A DNA stretch of 64,000 nt from Novacetimonas cocois (lineage in GTDB: Bacteria; Pseudomonadota; Alphaproteobacteria; Acetobacterales; Acetobacteraceae), in NCBI RefSeq assembly GCF_003311635.1, contig NZ_QEXL01000001.1:275573-339572 (forward strand). The letters are read 5' to 3'. Under the pieces are notes generated by a model that saw nothing but the letters and a program-made list of their open reading frames with translations, did not search any database and was not told the origin of the DNA. This document shows positions 40,575-50,351 of the stretch, piece after piece; positions within the stretch are counted from its first letter, which is position 1, and each line of letters begins with the position of its first letter. A program made the translations under genes and the position numbers.

Positions 40575-42515
40575 ATGCAAACGGCATCCTGCCTTTTTGA
40601 AATCGCGGTTTTCGCGCCCCTGATCGGTTTCCTGACCGCGGGGATGGGGGGCCGCATCATTGGCGACGCCCTGTCGCAGGCGCTGACGATCATCCTGATG
40701 CTCATTGCCAGCATGGCCGCGATCGGCACCCTCATGATCGAGGGGCAGGTCGGAATGGTGACCGCGCTTGTGCCCGTGGCCGACTGGATCCAGGCCGGTA
40801 ATTTCCATGTCGCGTGGGGATTGCGCATGGACGCACTGTCGGTGTCGATCGTGGCGATGGTCTGCGTGGTCTCGACCCTCGTGCATATCTACAGCACGGG
40901 ATACATGGCGCATGAGACCATGCCGCGCTTCCGCTTCTTTTCCTACCTGTCGCTGTTTACGTTCGCGATGCTGATGCTGGTGACGTCGAATGACCTGCTT
41001 CAGCTGTTCTTTGGCTGGGAAGGCGTCGGCCTCGCCAGTTATCTGCTGATCGGGTACTGGTACACGCGGCCATCCGCCGCCGCCGCCGCGATCAAGGCGT
41101 TTGTCGTCAACCGCGTGGCGGACCTGTTTTTCCTGGTCGGGATCGCGCTGCTGTATGTCGAATTCGGCACCGTGACGTATGACGACATCTTCGCGATGGT
41201 GCCTGCCCACATGAATGATGTGTATCACCTGTTTGGCGCCCATCGCGCCATGGAGGTGATCTGCATGCTGCTGTTCATCGGGGCGATGGGCAAATCGGCG
41301 CAGCTGTTCCTGCATACATGGCTGCCTGACGCGATGGAGGGACCGACCCCCGTATCCGCCCTGATCCATGCGGCCACGATGGTCACGGCGGGCGTGTTCC
41401 TGATGGCGCGGATGTCGCCGCTGGTCGAATTTGCGCCGATGACGCGTGACTTCATCATCCTGATCGGCGGCACCACCTGCTTCTTCGCGGCGACGGTCGG
41501 ACTGGTGCAGCCGGACATCAAGCGCACGATCGCATATTCCACCTGTTCGCAGCTGGGCTACATGTTCGTTGCGGTCGGGGTCGGGGCCTATCAGGCGGCG
41601 ATGTTCCACCTGACGACGCATGCGTTCTTCAAGGCGCTGCTGTTCCTTGGTGCGGGCTGCGTGATCCATGCCGTGCATGATGAACAGGACATGTTCCGCA
41701 TGGGCGGGCTGTGGCGCAAGATCCCGCTGACCTATGTCTGCATGTGGATCGGCAGCCTTGCGCTGGCGGGGATTTTCCCCTTCGCCGGGTACTGGTCGAA
41801 GGATGCGATCCTTGATGCCGCATGGATGTCGCCCGCGACGCTGGGACGGTATGGCTGGACCATGGGCTGCGTGACCGCGTTCCTGACCGCGCTGTACAGC
41901 TGGCGGCTGATCTTCCTGGTCTTCCATGGTAAGCCGCGTGATGCCCACCTGCATGAAGGCGCGCATGAAAGCCCGATTTCCATGACCGGTCCGGTCATCG
42001 TGCTGGGCTTTGGCGCGGTGCTGGGCGGTATCCTGCTGGCGCCACATTACATCGGCAAAGACCAGGTGGCGTTCTGGAACGGGGCGATCGCGAACGCGCC
42101 GGGCAACAACATCATCGAAATGATGGAACATGCGCCGGGCTTCATTTCCCTCGTGCCGAGCATCGCGGCCGTTGGCGGCATCCTGATCGCCTATGTCTGC
42201 TATATCCTGCAGCCCGCGATCCCGGGGGCGATGGCCCGTGCGCTGCGGCCGCTTTACCTGTTCCTGCTGAACAAGTGGTATTTCGACGAACTGTATGACC
42301 TGATACTGATCCGTCCGTACAAGGCGCTTGCGCGCGTGCTGTGGAAGGACGTGGACGAAGGCGTGGTCGAGGGCATTCCCGAAGGGCTGGCCCGCATGAC
42401 CGTGGCGTCCGCCGGACAGGCGGTGCGGATCCAGACAGGATCGATCGCGGTCTATGCCTTTACGATGCTGATCGGCCTGGTGGTGCTGCTGTCCACCATG
42501 CTGTTCGCGCACTGA
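40575..42515 (+). CDS. nuoL: NADH-quinone oxidoreductase subunit L (proton-pumping)
   Basis: The 646-residue antiporter-like subunit is the distal proton pump of the membrane arm. Diagnostic blocks are LFFGWEGVGLASYLLIGYWY, MGKSAQLFLHTWLPDAMEGPTPVSALIHAATMVTAGVFLMARMSP and the conserved lysines in DIKRTIAYSTCSQLGYM. The C-terminal lateral-helix region and last transmembrane helix are present, so it is complete. It is not an L-M fusion. The next full gene is nuoN; nuoM is missing. Confidence 0.96.
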   Translation: MQTASCLFEIAVFAPLIGFLTAGMGGRIIGDALSQALTIILMLIASMAAIGTLMIEGQVGMVTALVPVADWIQAGNFHVAWGLRMDALSVSIVAMVCVVSTLVHIYSTGYMAHETMPRFRFFSYLSLFTFAMLMLVTSNDLLQLFFGWEGVGLASYLLIGYWYTRPSAAAAAIKAFVVNRVADLFFLVGIALLYVEFGTVTYDDIFAMVPAHMNDVYHLFGAHRAMEVICMLLFIGAMGKSAQLFLHTWLPDAMEGPTPVSALIHAATMVTAGVFLMARMSPLVEFAPMTRDFIILIGGTTCFFAATVGLVQPDIKRTIAYSTCSQLGYMFVAVGVGAYQAAMFHLTTHAFFKALLFLGAGCVIHAVHDEQDMFRMGGLWRKIPLTYVCMWIGSLALAGIFPFAGYWSKDAILDAAWMSPATLGRYGWTMGCVTAFLTALYSWRLIFLVFHGKPRDAHLHEGAHESPISMTGPVIVLGFGAVLGGILLAPHYIGKDQVAFWNGAIANAPGNNIIEMMEHAPGFISLVPSIAAVGGILIAYVCYILQPAIPGAMARALRPLYLFLLNKWYFDELYDLILIRPYKALARVLWKDVDEGVVEGIPEGLARMTVASAGQAVRIQTGSIAVYAFTMLIGLVVLLSTMLFAH

Positions 42516-42519
42516 CGCC

Positions 42520-42543
42520 ATGATGACGAGGGTGAACCTATGA
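42520..42543 (+). other. Seven-codon mini-ORF at the place of nuoM
   Basis: Five bases after the nuoL stop, ATG-ATG-ACG-AGG-GTG-AAC-CTA-TGA encodes MMTRVNL. Its stop codon overlaps the nuoN start (ATGA), the arrangement expected between real coupled genes. It may be a remnant of nuoM, a coupling leader, or chance. Confidence 0.4.
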
Positions 42544-43964
42544 ACTGGACACTTGCTCTGCCTGAAATCGTGCTCGCGATCTCGGGCCTCGCCATCCTGG
42601 TGTTCGGGGTGGTGCAGAAAAAGGAAAATCCGTTTTTTTCGTGCTCCATGCTGGCGATGGCGGCGTTCTTCGTAACCGGCGTACTGGTGCTGTTTACGCC
42701 TGACGGGGTGGGATACAACCGGATTTTCGTGAATGACGACTTTGCCCGCTTCATGAAAATCCTTTCCCTGTGCGGGGCGTTCCTCGCGACCATGATGACC
42801 GTGGGCTATGCCCGGGAAATGGAGGTCGCGAAGTTCGAATTCCCCGTCCTGATCCTGTTTTCCACGCTGGGCACGATGATGATGGCGTCATCGGGCAACC
42901 TGATGACGCTGTTTGTCGGGCTCGAACTGTCGTCGCTTGCGATCTATATCCTGTGCGCCTTTGCCCGCGATCAGGTCCGCGCGGCGGAAGCGGGGCTGAA
43001 ATATTTCGTGCTGGGATCGCTGGCCTCGGGGCTGCTGCTGTATGGGATCGCCCTGGTGTACGGCTTTGCCGGAACGCTGGAATATGGCGGGCTCCAGACG
43101 GCGGTGGCAGGCACGGCGGCGTTGCCGACCGGCCTTATGATCGGCATCGTATTCATGCTGGTCGGGCTGTCGTTCAAGCTGTCGGCGGTGCCGTTTCACA
43201 TGTGGACGCCTGATGTGTACCAGGGCTCCCCGTCCTCGGTCACGGCCTATATGGCGGGCGCGCCCAAGATCGCGGCCTTTGCCGTGCTGCTGCGCGTGAT
43301 GATCGGTCCGTTCGGTCATATGACGGACCAGTGGCGGCTGCTGATCGAACTGGTTTCCATTGCTTCCATGCTGTTCGGCTCCATCGCCGCGATCGCCCAG
43401 ACGGATATCAAGCGGCTGATGGCCTATTCCTCCATCGGGCACATGGGATACGCGATGATGGGCATGGCCGCTGCCACGCCGGAGGGAACGCGCGGGACGC
43501 TGATCTATCTCGTCACCTACCTGTTCATGAATGTCGGCGCGTTTGCCGGGATTGTCGCCATGCGGCGCAAGGGGTTCGCCATGACGCGGATTTCCGACCT
43601 TGCCGGCCTGGGCAAGACGGCGCCGGGAATGGCCGCCGCCATGGCCATTTTCATGTTCAGCATGGCGGGCGCACCGCCGCTGGCTGGATTTTTCGGCAAA
43701 TTGATGGTTTTCTATGCCGCCATCAACGCGCACCTGTATGTTCTGGCGGTCATTGGCGTGCTGAGCAGCATTATCGGTGCCTATTATTACGTGCGGATCG
43801 TGAAGGTCATGTTCTTCGATACGGCGGAGGCCGCGTTTGACCGTCCTCCTGTTTCCCTGTCCTTCATCTCCGTTGGCATGGGGCTGGTGACGTGCCTGTT
43901 CATCGTGGCGTTTGGCCCGGTGTCCACGGCGGCGCAGGCGGCGGCGCAGGCGTTGCTGAGGTAA
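42540..43964 (+). CDS. nuoN: NADH-quinone oxidoreductase subunit N
   Basis: The 474-residue antiporter-like subunit begins MNWTLALPEIVLAISGLAIL, the usual alphaproteobacterial NuoN start. It contains GLELSSLAIYILCAFARD, AGLKYFVLGSLASGLLLYG, FKLSAVPFHMWTPDVYQGSPSSVTAY and DIKRLMAYSSIGHMGYAM. These distinguish it from NuoM and NuoL. An upstream GAGGGTG can act as its ribosome binding site. The stop overlaps the birA start. Confidence 0.96.
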   Translation: MNWTLALPEIVLAISGLAILVFGVVQKKENPFFSCSMLAMAAFFVTGVLVLFTPDGVGYNRIFVNDDFARFMKILSLCGAFLATMMTVGYAREMEVAKFEFPVLILFSTLGTMMMASSGNLMTLFVGLELSSLAIYILCAFARDQVRAAEAGLKYFVLGSLASGLLLYGIALVYGFAGTLEYGGLQTAVAGTAALPTGLMIGIVFMLVGLSFKLSAVPFHMWTPDVYQGSPSSVTAYMAGAPKIAAFAVLLRVMIGPFGHMTDQWRLLIELVSIASMLFGSIAAIAQTDIKRLMAYSSIGHMGYAMMGMAAATPEGTRGTLIYLVTYLFMNVGAFAGIVAMRRKGFAMTRISDLAGLGKTAPGMAAAMAIFMFSMAGAPPLAGFFGKLMVFYAAINAHLYVLAVIGVLSSIIGAYYYVRIVKVMFFDTAEAAFDRPPVSLSFISVGMGLVTCLFIVAFGPVSTAAQAAAQALLR

Positions 43965-44737
43965 TGGATCCTTCCATTCCCGTTACGGTCATGGAGGTGC
44001 CACGGATCCTTGGGGGTCCGTGGCATCTTGAAATTTATGACACGCTTGGCTCCACCTCTGACCTGTGCCTGCGCCGGGCAGGGGAAGGTGCGGCGGAAGG
44101 GCTGGCGATCCTTGCCCTGAAACAGACGCAGGGACGCGGCAGCAGGGGGCGTGGCTGGGTCGATCCGGGCGGAAACCTGTCGATGTCGGTGCTGCTGCGG
44201 CCGGGCATGGATGCAACCCCGATCGGGCTGTGGCCGTTCATTGCCGGGCTGGCCTTTCACGACGCGCTGGCGCCGTGGCTGGAGGAGGGGCACCGCCTGA
44301 CCCTGAAATGGCCCAATGACCTTCTGCTGGACGGGCGCAAGGTGGCCGGCATCCTGATCGAGGGGGGGGATGGCGATGCGGGACGGTGGCTGTCGATCGG
44401 CATGGGGGCGAACCTGCGTGTCGCTCCGGTGATCGAGGGCCGTGATCTTGCCTGCATGGCGCAGGGCGGTCCCGTGCCCGACGTCGGGAAGGTGGCGCGC
44501 GCGGTTCTGACGATGCTCGACGTCTGGATCGCACGCCATGCCAGCGACGGGTTTGCGCCGGTGCGGGCGGCATGGCTGGATCGCGGGCATCCCGTGGGAA
44601 CGCCCATCCGTGTCATGGCACGCGGGGGGATGGTTCAGGGGACGTTCGACGGGATCGGGGAGGACGGGCTGCTGCATCTGCGCACCCCGGATGGCGTGCG
44701 CCGGGTTTCGACGGGTGAAGTCCTTCTGGGCGCATGA
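43964..44737 (+). CDS. birA: Biotin-[acetyl-CoA-carboxylase] ligase
   Basis: The 257-residue enzyme activates biotin with ATP and attaches it to the carboxyl-carrier protein. The biotinoyl-AMP loop is GRGSRGRGW (residues 57-65), followed by LKWPNDLLLDGRKVAGILIEG. The N-terminal DNA-binding domain of E. coli BirA is absent, so it is the non-regulatory type. The ATG overlaps the nuoN TAA. A birA gene directly after nuoN is common in alphaproteobacteria, where coaX usually follows; coaX is not found here. Confidence 0.93.
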   Translation: MDPSIPVTVMEVPRILGGPWHLEIYDTLGSTSDLCLRRAGEGAAEGLAILALKQTQGRGSRGRGWVDPGGNLSMSVLLRPGMDATPIGLWPFIAGLAFHDALAPWLEEGHRLTLKWPNDLLLDGRKVAGILIEGGDGDAGRWLSIGMGANLRVAPVIEGRDLACMAQGGPVPDVGKVARAVLTMLDVWIARHASDGFAPVRAAWLDRGHPVGTPIRVMARGGMVQGTFDGIGEDGLLHLRTPDGVRRVSTGEVLLGA

Positions 44738-45078
44738 ATGGGGGACGGAGGAGGGCGATTGCCCGCCCGTTCCGTACGTGGAATTCATAATGCGTTTGAG
44801 CATGGGGGATTACATGTTAATCCCTTGTCACCCATATTAAGGGTAGAAGTGGGTCTATGACCTGCGTCGAGCCCCCGGATCCCGCGGGATGCCGCCACTG
44901 GCGGTCATGTGCGGGACGGGCGCGGCTTCGTGGGGATGTGGGGTCCACAGGCGCTTCAAAGGGCGCGGGATACGGGTTTTGCCTCGAACCGAGGCACGGA
45001 ATGACAGGAATTCTGGCGGGGGACGCTCTCCCGCCTGTCTGAATCGAAAGGTGTGAACAGTGAACAGCAGGGTATCAT
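44738..45078. other. Intergenic region between birA and rnj, coaX expected here
   Basis: These 341 bases hold no gene I can support; a 61-codon frame at 44857-45042 shows no family features. Promoter-like boxes (TTGAGC, TTGTCA with AT-rich stretches) occur at 44793-44850. A GGCGGG/CCCGCC hairpin lies at 45017-45038, just before rnj. In related bacteria coaX often occupies this place; I find no trace of its motifs. Confidence 0.5.
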
Positions 45079-46722
45079 ATGAATGACATGACAGATCTGG
45101 AATTCCTCCCGCTGGGGGGGACAGGTGAAATCGGGATGAACCTCAATCTCTACCGGCAGGGCGAAAGCTGGCTGGCGGTGGATTGCGGCATCGGCTTCAG
45201 CGGCAACGACACGCCGGAGGCCGAAATCCTGCTGCCCGATCCGGTATTCATTGCCGAACGCCGCAAGGCGCTGGTTGGGCTGGTCATCACCCACGCGCAT
45301 GAGGATCATCTGGGCGCTGTCGCCCATCTGTGGCCGCAGCTTGGCTGCCCGGTCTATGCCACGCCGTTCGCTGCCGCCGTGCTGCGCCGCAAGCTGGGGG
45401 AGGCGCAGCTGCTCCAGCAGGTGCCGATCCACACCATTCCCCCCGGCGGCGCGTTCCGCGTTGGCGATTTCGACCTGAGCTTCATCCCCGTCACCCATTC
45501 CGTGCCGGAGGCGCAGGCGCTGGTCCTGCGTACCCCGCAGGGGATCGTGGTCCATACCGGTGACTGGAAGTTCGACCCCGAACCGCAGGTCGGCCCGCCG
45601 ACCGACATCGCGGCGTTCGAGGCGCTGGGCCGCGAGGGCGTGCTGGCGATGGTATGCGACAGCACCAACGTCCGCACCGAGGGTCCCTCCGCATCCGAAG
45701 CCGATGTCCGTCGCGAGATCACGAAGCTGATCGCGACGCTGGAGGGACGGGTCGCGGTGACCTGTTTCGCCAGTAACGTCGCGCGCGTGGAAACGATCGC
45801 CAAGGCGGCGCGGGCCGCCAACCGCGTCGTGGCCGTCGTGGGCCGTTCCCTGCGCAATCTGGAGGTCGCGGCGCGCGAATGTGGCTATCTGGCCGATATT
45901 CCGCCCTTCCTTTCGGAACAGGAGGCCAATTCCGTTCCGGACAACCAGCTTCTGCTGATCGTGACCGGCAGCCAGGGGGAACCCCGTTCGGCCCTGTCGC
46001 GCATTGCGGTGGATACCCATCCCAACATCTCGCTGGGCGAGGGGGATAACGTCATCTATAGCAGCCGCATGATCCCCGGTAACGAACAGGCGGTCATCCA
46101 GGTGCAGGACAACCTGACGCGGCGCGGCATCAACGTGATTACCGACCGCGATCATCTGGTCCATGTGTCGGGACATGCGACGGGTGGGGACGTGCGGCGC
46201 CTGTATGAAATGGTGCGTCCGAAATACCTCGTTCCGGTTCATGGCGAATGGCGCCACCTGACCGCCAATGCCGCCATCGCGCAGGAACTCGATATCGCGC
46301 CGGTCCTGCTGGAGGATGGCGATATCCTGAGCATGAAGGAATCAGCGTTCGAGGTCGTCGATACCGCGCCGACCGGCCGTCTCGTGCTGGATGGCGGGCG
46401 CCTGCTGCAGATGAATGGCGGCGTGCTTTCGGCGCGTCGGCGCATGCTGTTCAACGGCATCGTGCTTGGCAGTTTTGCGGTGGATGAGGAAGGCTACCTG
46501 ATCGGCGACCCCAAGGTCAGCGCGCCCGGACTGCTGGATGCCGAAGATCCCGAAACCGCCCGCGTGACCGAGGAATTCGGCAATGCGCTGGATGAAATTC
46601 CTGATGAGCTGCGCGAAAATGACGTGACCTTCCGCGACGCGGCCAAGACGGCGCTGCGCCGCGCGCTGGGGCGCAAGCTGCAGAAGCGTCCGCTGGTGGA
46701 TGTCCACCTGCTGCGAGTGTGA
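45079..46722 (+). CDS. rnj: Ribonuclease J
   Basis: The 547-residue metallo-beta-lactamase/beta-CASP ribonuclease has the metal-binding HAHEDHLGA motif (H72-H77), VTHSVPEA, HTGDWKFDP and the beta-CASP blocks CDSTNVRTEG, TGSQGEPRSAL and HVSGHATGGD. It has 5'-to-3' exonuclease and endonuclease activity on mRNA and rRNA precursors. The ATG at 45079 has AGGG upstream; 45088 is an alternative. A terminator follows at 46761. Confidence 0.94.
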   Translation: MNDMTDLEFLPLGGTGEIGMNLNLYRQGESWLAVDCGIGFSGNDTPEAEILLPDPVFIAERRKALVGLVITHAHEDHLGAVAHLWPQLGCPVYATPFAAAVLRRKLGEAQLLQQVPIHTIPPGGAFRVGDFDLSFIPVTHSVPEAQALVLRTPQGIVVHTGDWKFDPEPQVGPPTDIAAFEALGREGVLAMVCDSTNVRTEGPSASEADVRREITKLIATLEGRVAVTCFASNVARVETIAKAARAANRVVAVVGRSLRNLEVAARECGYLADIPPFLSEQEANSVPDNQLLLIVTGSQGEPRSALSRIAVDTHPNISLGEGDNVIYSSRMIPGNEQAVIQVQDNLTRRGINVITDRDHLVHVSGHATGGDVRRLYEMVRPKYLVPVHGEWRHLTANAAIAQELDIAPVLLEDGDILSMKESAFEVVDTAPTGRLVLDGGRLLQMNGGVLSARRRMLFNGIVLGSFAVDEEGYLIGDPKVSAPGLLDAEDPETARVTEEFGNALDEIPDELRENDVTFRDAAKTALRRALGRKLQKRPLVDVHLLRV

Positions 46723-46760
46723 GATCCGTTCCGTCCGCTGGCGGAAGATGGAAATGATTA

Positions 46761-46801
46761 TGGCAGGAGACGGTGTTCCGTCTCCTGCCATTCTTTTATT
46801 A
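46761..46801 (+). terminator. Rho-independent terminator of rnj
   Basis: A perfect 13-bp stem, TGGCAGGAGACGG (46761-46773) with CCGTCTCCTGCCA (46778-46790), is followed by a T-rich tail. It lies 39 bases after the rnj stop codon. Confidence 0.9.
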
Positions 46802-46831
46802 CAGGACGTTTTTTATTACAGGACGTTTTTT
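46796..46831. repeat. Tandem duplication of TTTTATTACAGGACG
   Basis: The unit TTTTATTACAGGACG occurs twice in a row directly after the rnj terminator, linked by extra T residues. It may extend the terminator's T-rich tail or mark a small slippage event. Confidence 0.7.
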
Positions 46832-47072
46832 CCCTAAACCCGGCGGCGTTTTCGACACTCGGATCGTGGGGGTAATCTAGACATGACCGACCGGGCGTGT
46901 CACCTGCCTCACGGGGATGTTGAACGGCTGGCGGCCGGGTTTTCGATCACGCTTGGGTGTGGTGGGGGAACCTGTCGTCGCCGGGCGTGCATATGCCCCA
47001 TTCCACGGGTGATATTATTGGGTTACGGTTCGCGCCGTCTGGATCGGTTCTGAATATAAGGTTGATACGCAC
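46832..47072. other. Leader region of proS
   Basis: The 241 bases before proS carry no convincing ORF. They should contain the proS promoter. I see no clear consensus pair, only an AT-rich GATATTATTGGG stretch near 47009-47022. Confidence 0.35.
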
Positions 47073-48392
47073 ATGCGTCTGTCCCGCAGCTTTCTTCCCA
47101 CCCTCAAGGAAAATCCCGCCGAGGCGCAGATCACCTCGCACCGTCTCATGCTGCGGGCTGGCCTGATCCGCCAGACATCGGCGGGGATTTATGCATGGCT
47201 GCCGGCGGGCCTGCGGGTCCTGCGCAACATTGCCGACATCGTGCGCGCGGAACAGAACGCCATCGGCGCGCAGGAAATGCTGATGCCCACGCTGCAGTCG
47301 TCCGAACTGTGGAAGCGTTCGGGCCGCTATGACGCCTATGGTCCCGAAATGCTGCGTATCCGTGACCGCCACGAACGCGACCTGCTGTATGGACCGACCA
47401 ACGAGGAAATGGTGACGGACCTGTTCGGACAGGTGGTCAAGTCCTATCGCGAGCTGCCGCAGGTTCTGTATCACGTGCAGTGGAAATTCCGCGACGAGGT
47501 ACGTCCTCGCTTTGGCGTGATGCGTGGGCGCGAGTTCTATATGAAGGACGCCTACAGCTTCGATGCCGATTACGACGCGGCGGTCGACAGCTATCGCCGC
47601 ATGATGCTGGCCTATCTGCGCACGTTCCAGCGCCTTGGGGTCAAGGCGATCCCCATGGTGGCCGATACGGGGCCGATCGGCGGCGAACTCAGCCACGAAT
47701 TCCTTGTCCTTGCCCCCACGGGCGAAAGCGGCGTGTTCTTTGATGGCGCGCTTGAGGAACAGGACTGGCTGTCGGAACCGGTGGATATTTCGGACCGGAC
47801 GTCGCTTGAGAAATTCTTCCGGCGCATGACCTCGTTCTATGCCGCGACGGATGAGAAGCATGACGAGGCGCAATGGGCGAAGGTGCCGGTCGAACGTCGC
47901 AGGGAAGGGCGCGGGATCGAGGTCGGGCACATCTTCCATTTTGGCCGTAAATATACGGAATCGATGGATATTTCCGTCAGCGGGCCGGACGGGGCGCCGC
48001 TGTTCCCCGAAATGGGGTCCTATGGGATCGGGGTCTCGCGCCTTGTCGCCGCGATCATCGAGGCGAGCCATGACGATCAGGGCATCATCTGGCCCGAAAC
48101 GGTCGCGCCGTTTGCCGCGGTCATCATCAACCTGAAAAATGGCGACGCGCAGTGTGATGAAATCTGCGAACGGCTGTATGCGGCGGCCCCGGATCGCCTG
48201 CTGTATGACGACCGTCCGGAACGCGCGGGCGTCAAGTTCGCCGATGCGGACCTGATGGGCCATCCGTGGCAGGTCATCGTCGGCCCCCGTGGCGCGAAGG
48301 CGGGGATTGTCGAACTGAAGAACCGCCACACCGGCGAACGCAGCGAACTGGATATTGACGTCGCGCTGGCGCGTATCGGCGCGGGTGCCTGA
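47073..48392 (+). CDS. proS: Prolyl-tRNA synthetase (short alphaproteobacterial type)
   Basis: The 439-residue class II synthetase charges tRNA-Pro. The blocks are motif 1 ([22 protein letters not shown]), the [10 protein letters not shown] region, motif 2 ([29 protein letters not shown]) and motif 3 ([15 protein letters not shown]). The anticodon-binding domain is at the C-terminus. The editing (INS) domain of the long E. coli form is missing, as in other alphaproteobacteria. lolC/E starts 6 bases after its stop. Confidence 0.95.
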   Translation: MRLSRSFLPTLKENPAEAQITSHRLMLRAGLIRQTSAGIYAWLPAGLRVLRNIADIVRAEQNAIGAQEMLMPTLQSSELWKRSGRYDAYGPEMLRIRDRHERDLLYGPTNEEMVTDLFGQVVKSYRELPQVLYHVQWKFRDEVRPRFGVMRGREFYMKDAYSFDADYDAAVDSYRRMMLAYLRTFQRLGVKAIPMVADTGPIGGELSHEFLVLAPTGESGVFFDGALEEQDWLSEPVDISDRTSLEKFFRRMTSFYAATDEKHDEAQWAKVPVERRREGRGIEVGHIFHFGRKYTESMDISVSGPDGAPLFPEMGSYGIGVSRLVAAIIEASHDDQGIIWPETVAPFAAVIINLKNGDAQCDEICERLYAAAPDRLLYDDRPERAGVKFADADLMGHPWQVIVGPRGAKAGIVELKNRHTGERSELDIDVALARIGAGA

Positions 48393-48397
48393 GCGGA

Positions 48398-49645
48398 ATG
48401 TTCGGTCCGTTTGAACGTGCCGTCGCCGGGCGTTACCTGCATGCCCGGCGGGGGGAGCGGTTCGTGTCCGTCATCGCGATCTTCTCCCTCGTCGGGATCG
48501 CGCTGGGTGTCGCGACGCTGATTATCGTCATGTCGGTCATGAACGGGTTCAAGGCCGATCTGCTGGGGCGTATCCTCGGGCTGAATGGCGATCTCAGCGT
48601 CTATGGCATTTCGCGCACCATTTCCGATTACGACGCGCTGGCGGGACGGGTGCGCCGGGTGCCGGGCGTGGACAGCGCCAGCCCCCTGATCGAGGCGCAG
48701 GTCCTGCTCAATTCCGGGGGATACAATGCCGGGGGGCTGGTGCGCGGGATGACGCGTGACGACCTGCTGGGGCTGAAGGAAATCAGCGGGTCGCTGGTGG
48801 CCGGATCGCTGGATGATTTCGGATCGGACGACAGCATCGTGGTCGGCACGACGCTGGCGGAACGCGCGGGCCTGACGGTGGGCGCGCGCCTGACGCTTGT
48901 CTCGCCAAACGGGGCGGCGACGGCCTTTGGCACCATGCCACGGGTGCGGGCCTATCATGTGGTGGCGATTTTCGACGCGGGCGTGAACGATTACAACGCA
49001 AGCTATGTGTTCCTGCCGCTTCATGCCGCGCAGATCTATTTCCAGATGCCGGGGCAGGTGACGCAGATCCAGGTCATGACCCATGACGCGGAAAATGTCG
49101 GCCCGGTCAGGAACCGCATCGAACAGGCGCTGGGCGAGACGCAGGTGCGTGTCATGGACTGGACGCAGAGCAACAACGCCTTTTTCGGCGCGGTGCAGGT
49201 GGAACAGAACGTCATGTTCCTGATCCTGACGCTGATTATCCTTGTCGCGGCCTTCAACGTGATTTCGTCGCTGATCATGATGGTCAAGGACAAGACCGCC
49301 GATATCGCGGTCCTGCGCACCATCGGGGCGACGCGTGGGGCGATCATGCGCATCTTCCTGATGTGCGGGGCATCCGTCGGGGTGACGGGAACCATCGCGG
49401 GAACGCTGCTGGGCATCGTCTTCTGCCTCAATATCGAGCGTATCCGCCAGGGCCTGCAGAAAATCACCGGCACGGACCTGTTCAATGCTGAGGTGTATTA
49501 CCTTGAACACCTGCCCGCGAAACTGGTCTGGTCGCAGGTGCTGGAGGTGATCATCATGGCGCTGGTCCTGTCGCTGCTGGCGACGCTGTATCCGTCATGG
49601 CGGGCGGCGCGGACCGACCCGGTGGAGGCCCTGCGCCATGAATGA
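48398..49645 (+). CDS. lolC: Lipoprotein-releasing ABC transporter permease LolC/E
   Basis: The 415-residue inner-membrane protein has one N-terminal transmembrane helix ([30 protein letters not shown]) and a large periplasmic domain (about 50-265). Three C-terminal helices include the [23 protein letters not shown] coupling segment. With LolD it detaches lipoproteins from the inner membrane and passes them to LolA. Only one LolC/E gene is present here, so the complex may be a homodimer of this subunit. Its end overlaps the lolD start. Confidence 0.94.
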   Translation: MFGPFERAVAGRYLHARRGERFVSVIAIFSLVGIALGVATLIIVMSVMNGFKADLLGRILGLNGDLSVYGISRTISDYDALAGRVRRVPGVDSASPLIEAQVLLNSGGYNAGGLVRGMTRDDLLGLKEISGSLVAGSLDDFGSDDSIVVGTTLAERAGLTVGARLTLVSPNGAATAFGTMPRVRAYHVVAIFDAGVNDYNASYVFLPLHAAQIYFQMPGQVTQIQVMTHDAENVGPVRNRIEQALGETQVRVMDWTQSNNAFFGAVQVEQNVMFLILTLIILVAAFNVISSLIMMVKDKTADIAVLRTIGATRGAIMRIFLMCGASVGVTGTIAGTLLGIVFCLNIERIRQGLQKITGTDLFNAEVYYLEHLPAKLVWSQVLEVIIMALVLSLLATLYPSWRAARTDPVEALRHE

Positions 49646-50351
49646 GCATCATTCCCTCCCGCTGCATCTGGAGGGCGTCTGCCGTTCCTATCGCAGTGGC
49701 GAGGAAACGCTTCACGTCCTCAAAGGGGCGGACCTTGTGCTGCGTCCGGGCGAAATCGTGGCCCTTGTCGCACCGTCGGGCACGGGCAAGTCCACGTTGC
49801 TGCATCTGGCGGGGCTGCTGGAATATCCCGATGGCGGGCGGGTGGTGATCGATGGCGTGGATGCCGGGCGGCTGAATGATACGCAGCGCACCGAAATCAG
49901 GCGCGACCGCATCGGCTTCGTCTATCAGTTCCATCACCTTTTGGCGGAATTCACGGCGCGGGAAAATGTCATCCTGCCCCAGATGATCGCGGGGGTGTCG
50001 CGTCGCAAGGCAAAGACACGCGCGGATGAACTGCTGTGTGCATTCGGGCTGGAACACCGTCTGGATCACCTGCCGGGCAAGCTGTCGGGCGGGGAAAAAC
50101 AGCGCGTGGCCATCGCGCGCGCGCTGGCAAACCGTCCGCGCATCCTGCTGGCGGACGAGCCGACGGGCAATCTGGATGTGCAGACATCGGATACGGTGTT
50201 CGACGCCCTGATCGCGATGGTGCGCGACCATGGGGTCGCCGCCCTGATCGCCACGCACAACATGGACCTTGCGGTGCGCATGGACCGCATCGTGACGCTG
50301 CGTGACGGGAAGCTGCATGAGGTCGCGCCCCCGCGTGCAGAGACTATTTGA
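49638..50351 (+). CDS. lolD: Lipoprotein-releasing system ATPase LolD
   Basis: The 237-residue ABC ATPase has Walker [10 protein letters not shown], signature [15 protein letters not shown], Walker [13 protein letters not shown] and H-loop IATHN. It powers lipoprotein release by LolC/E. The ATG overlaps lolC by 8 bases. The last codons and TGA stop fall inside the outer flank of repeat copy 3 (from 50342), so the repeat supplies the natural end of the protein. Confidence 0.95.
   Translation: MNEHHSLPLHLEGVCRSYRSGEETLHVLKGADLVLRPGEIVALVAPSGTGKSTLLHLAGLLEYPDGGRVVIDGVDAGRLNDTQRTEIRRDRIGFVYQFHHLLAEFTARENVILPQMIAGVSRRKAKTRADELLCAFGLEHRLDHLPGKLSGGEKQRVAIARALANRPRILLADEPTGNLDVQTSDTVFDALIAMVRDHGVAALIATHNMDLAVRMDRIVTLRDGKLHEVAPPRAETI

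Noticed and set aside
40548..42521. 657-codon minus-strand frame opposite nuoL
   Set aside because: Antisense shadow of nuoL; the composition is His/Arg/Gln-rich with no domain. It is not a relocated nuoM.
42516..43964. Idea that the gene after nuoL is nuoM rather than nuoN
   Set aside because: The start MNWTLALPEIVLA and the blocks AGLKYFVLGS and PFHMWTPDVYQGSP are NuoN-type; the gene also directly precedes birA, as nuoN normally does.
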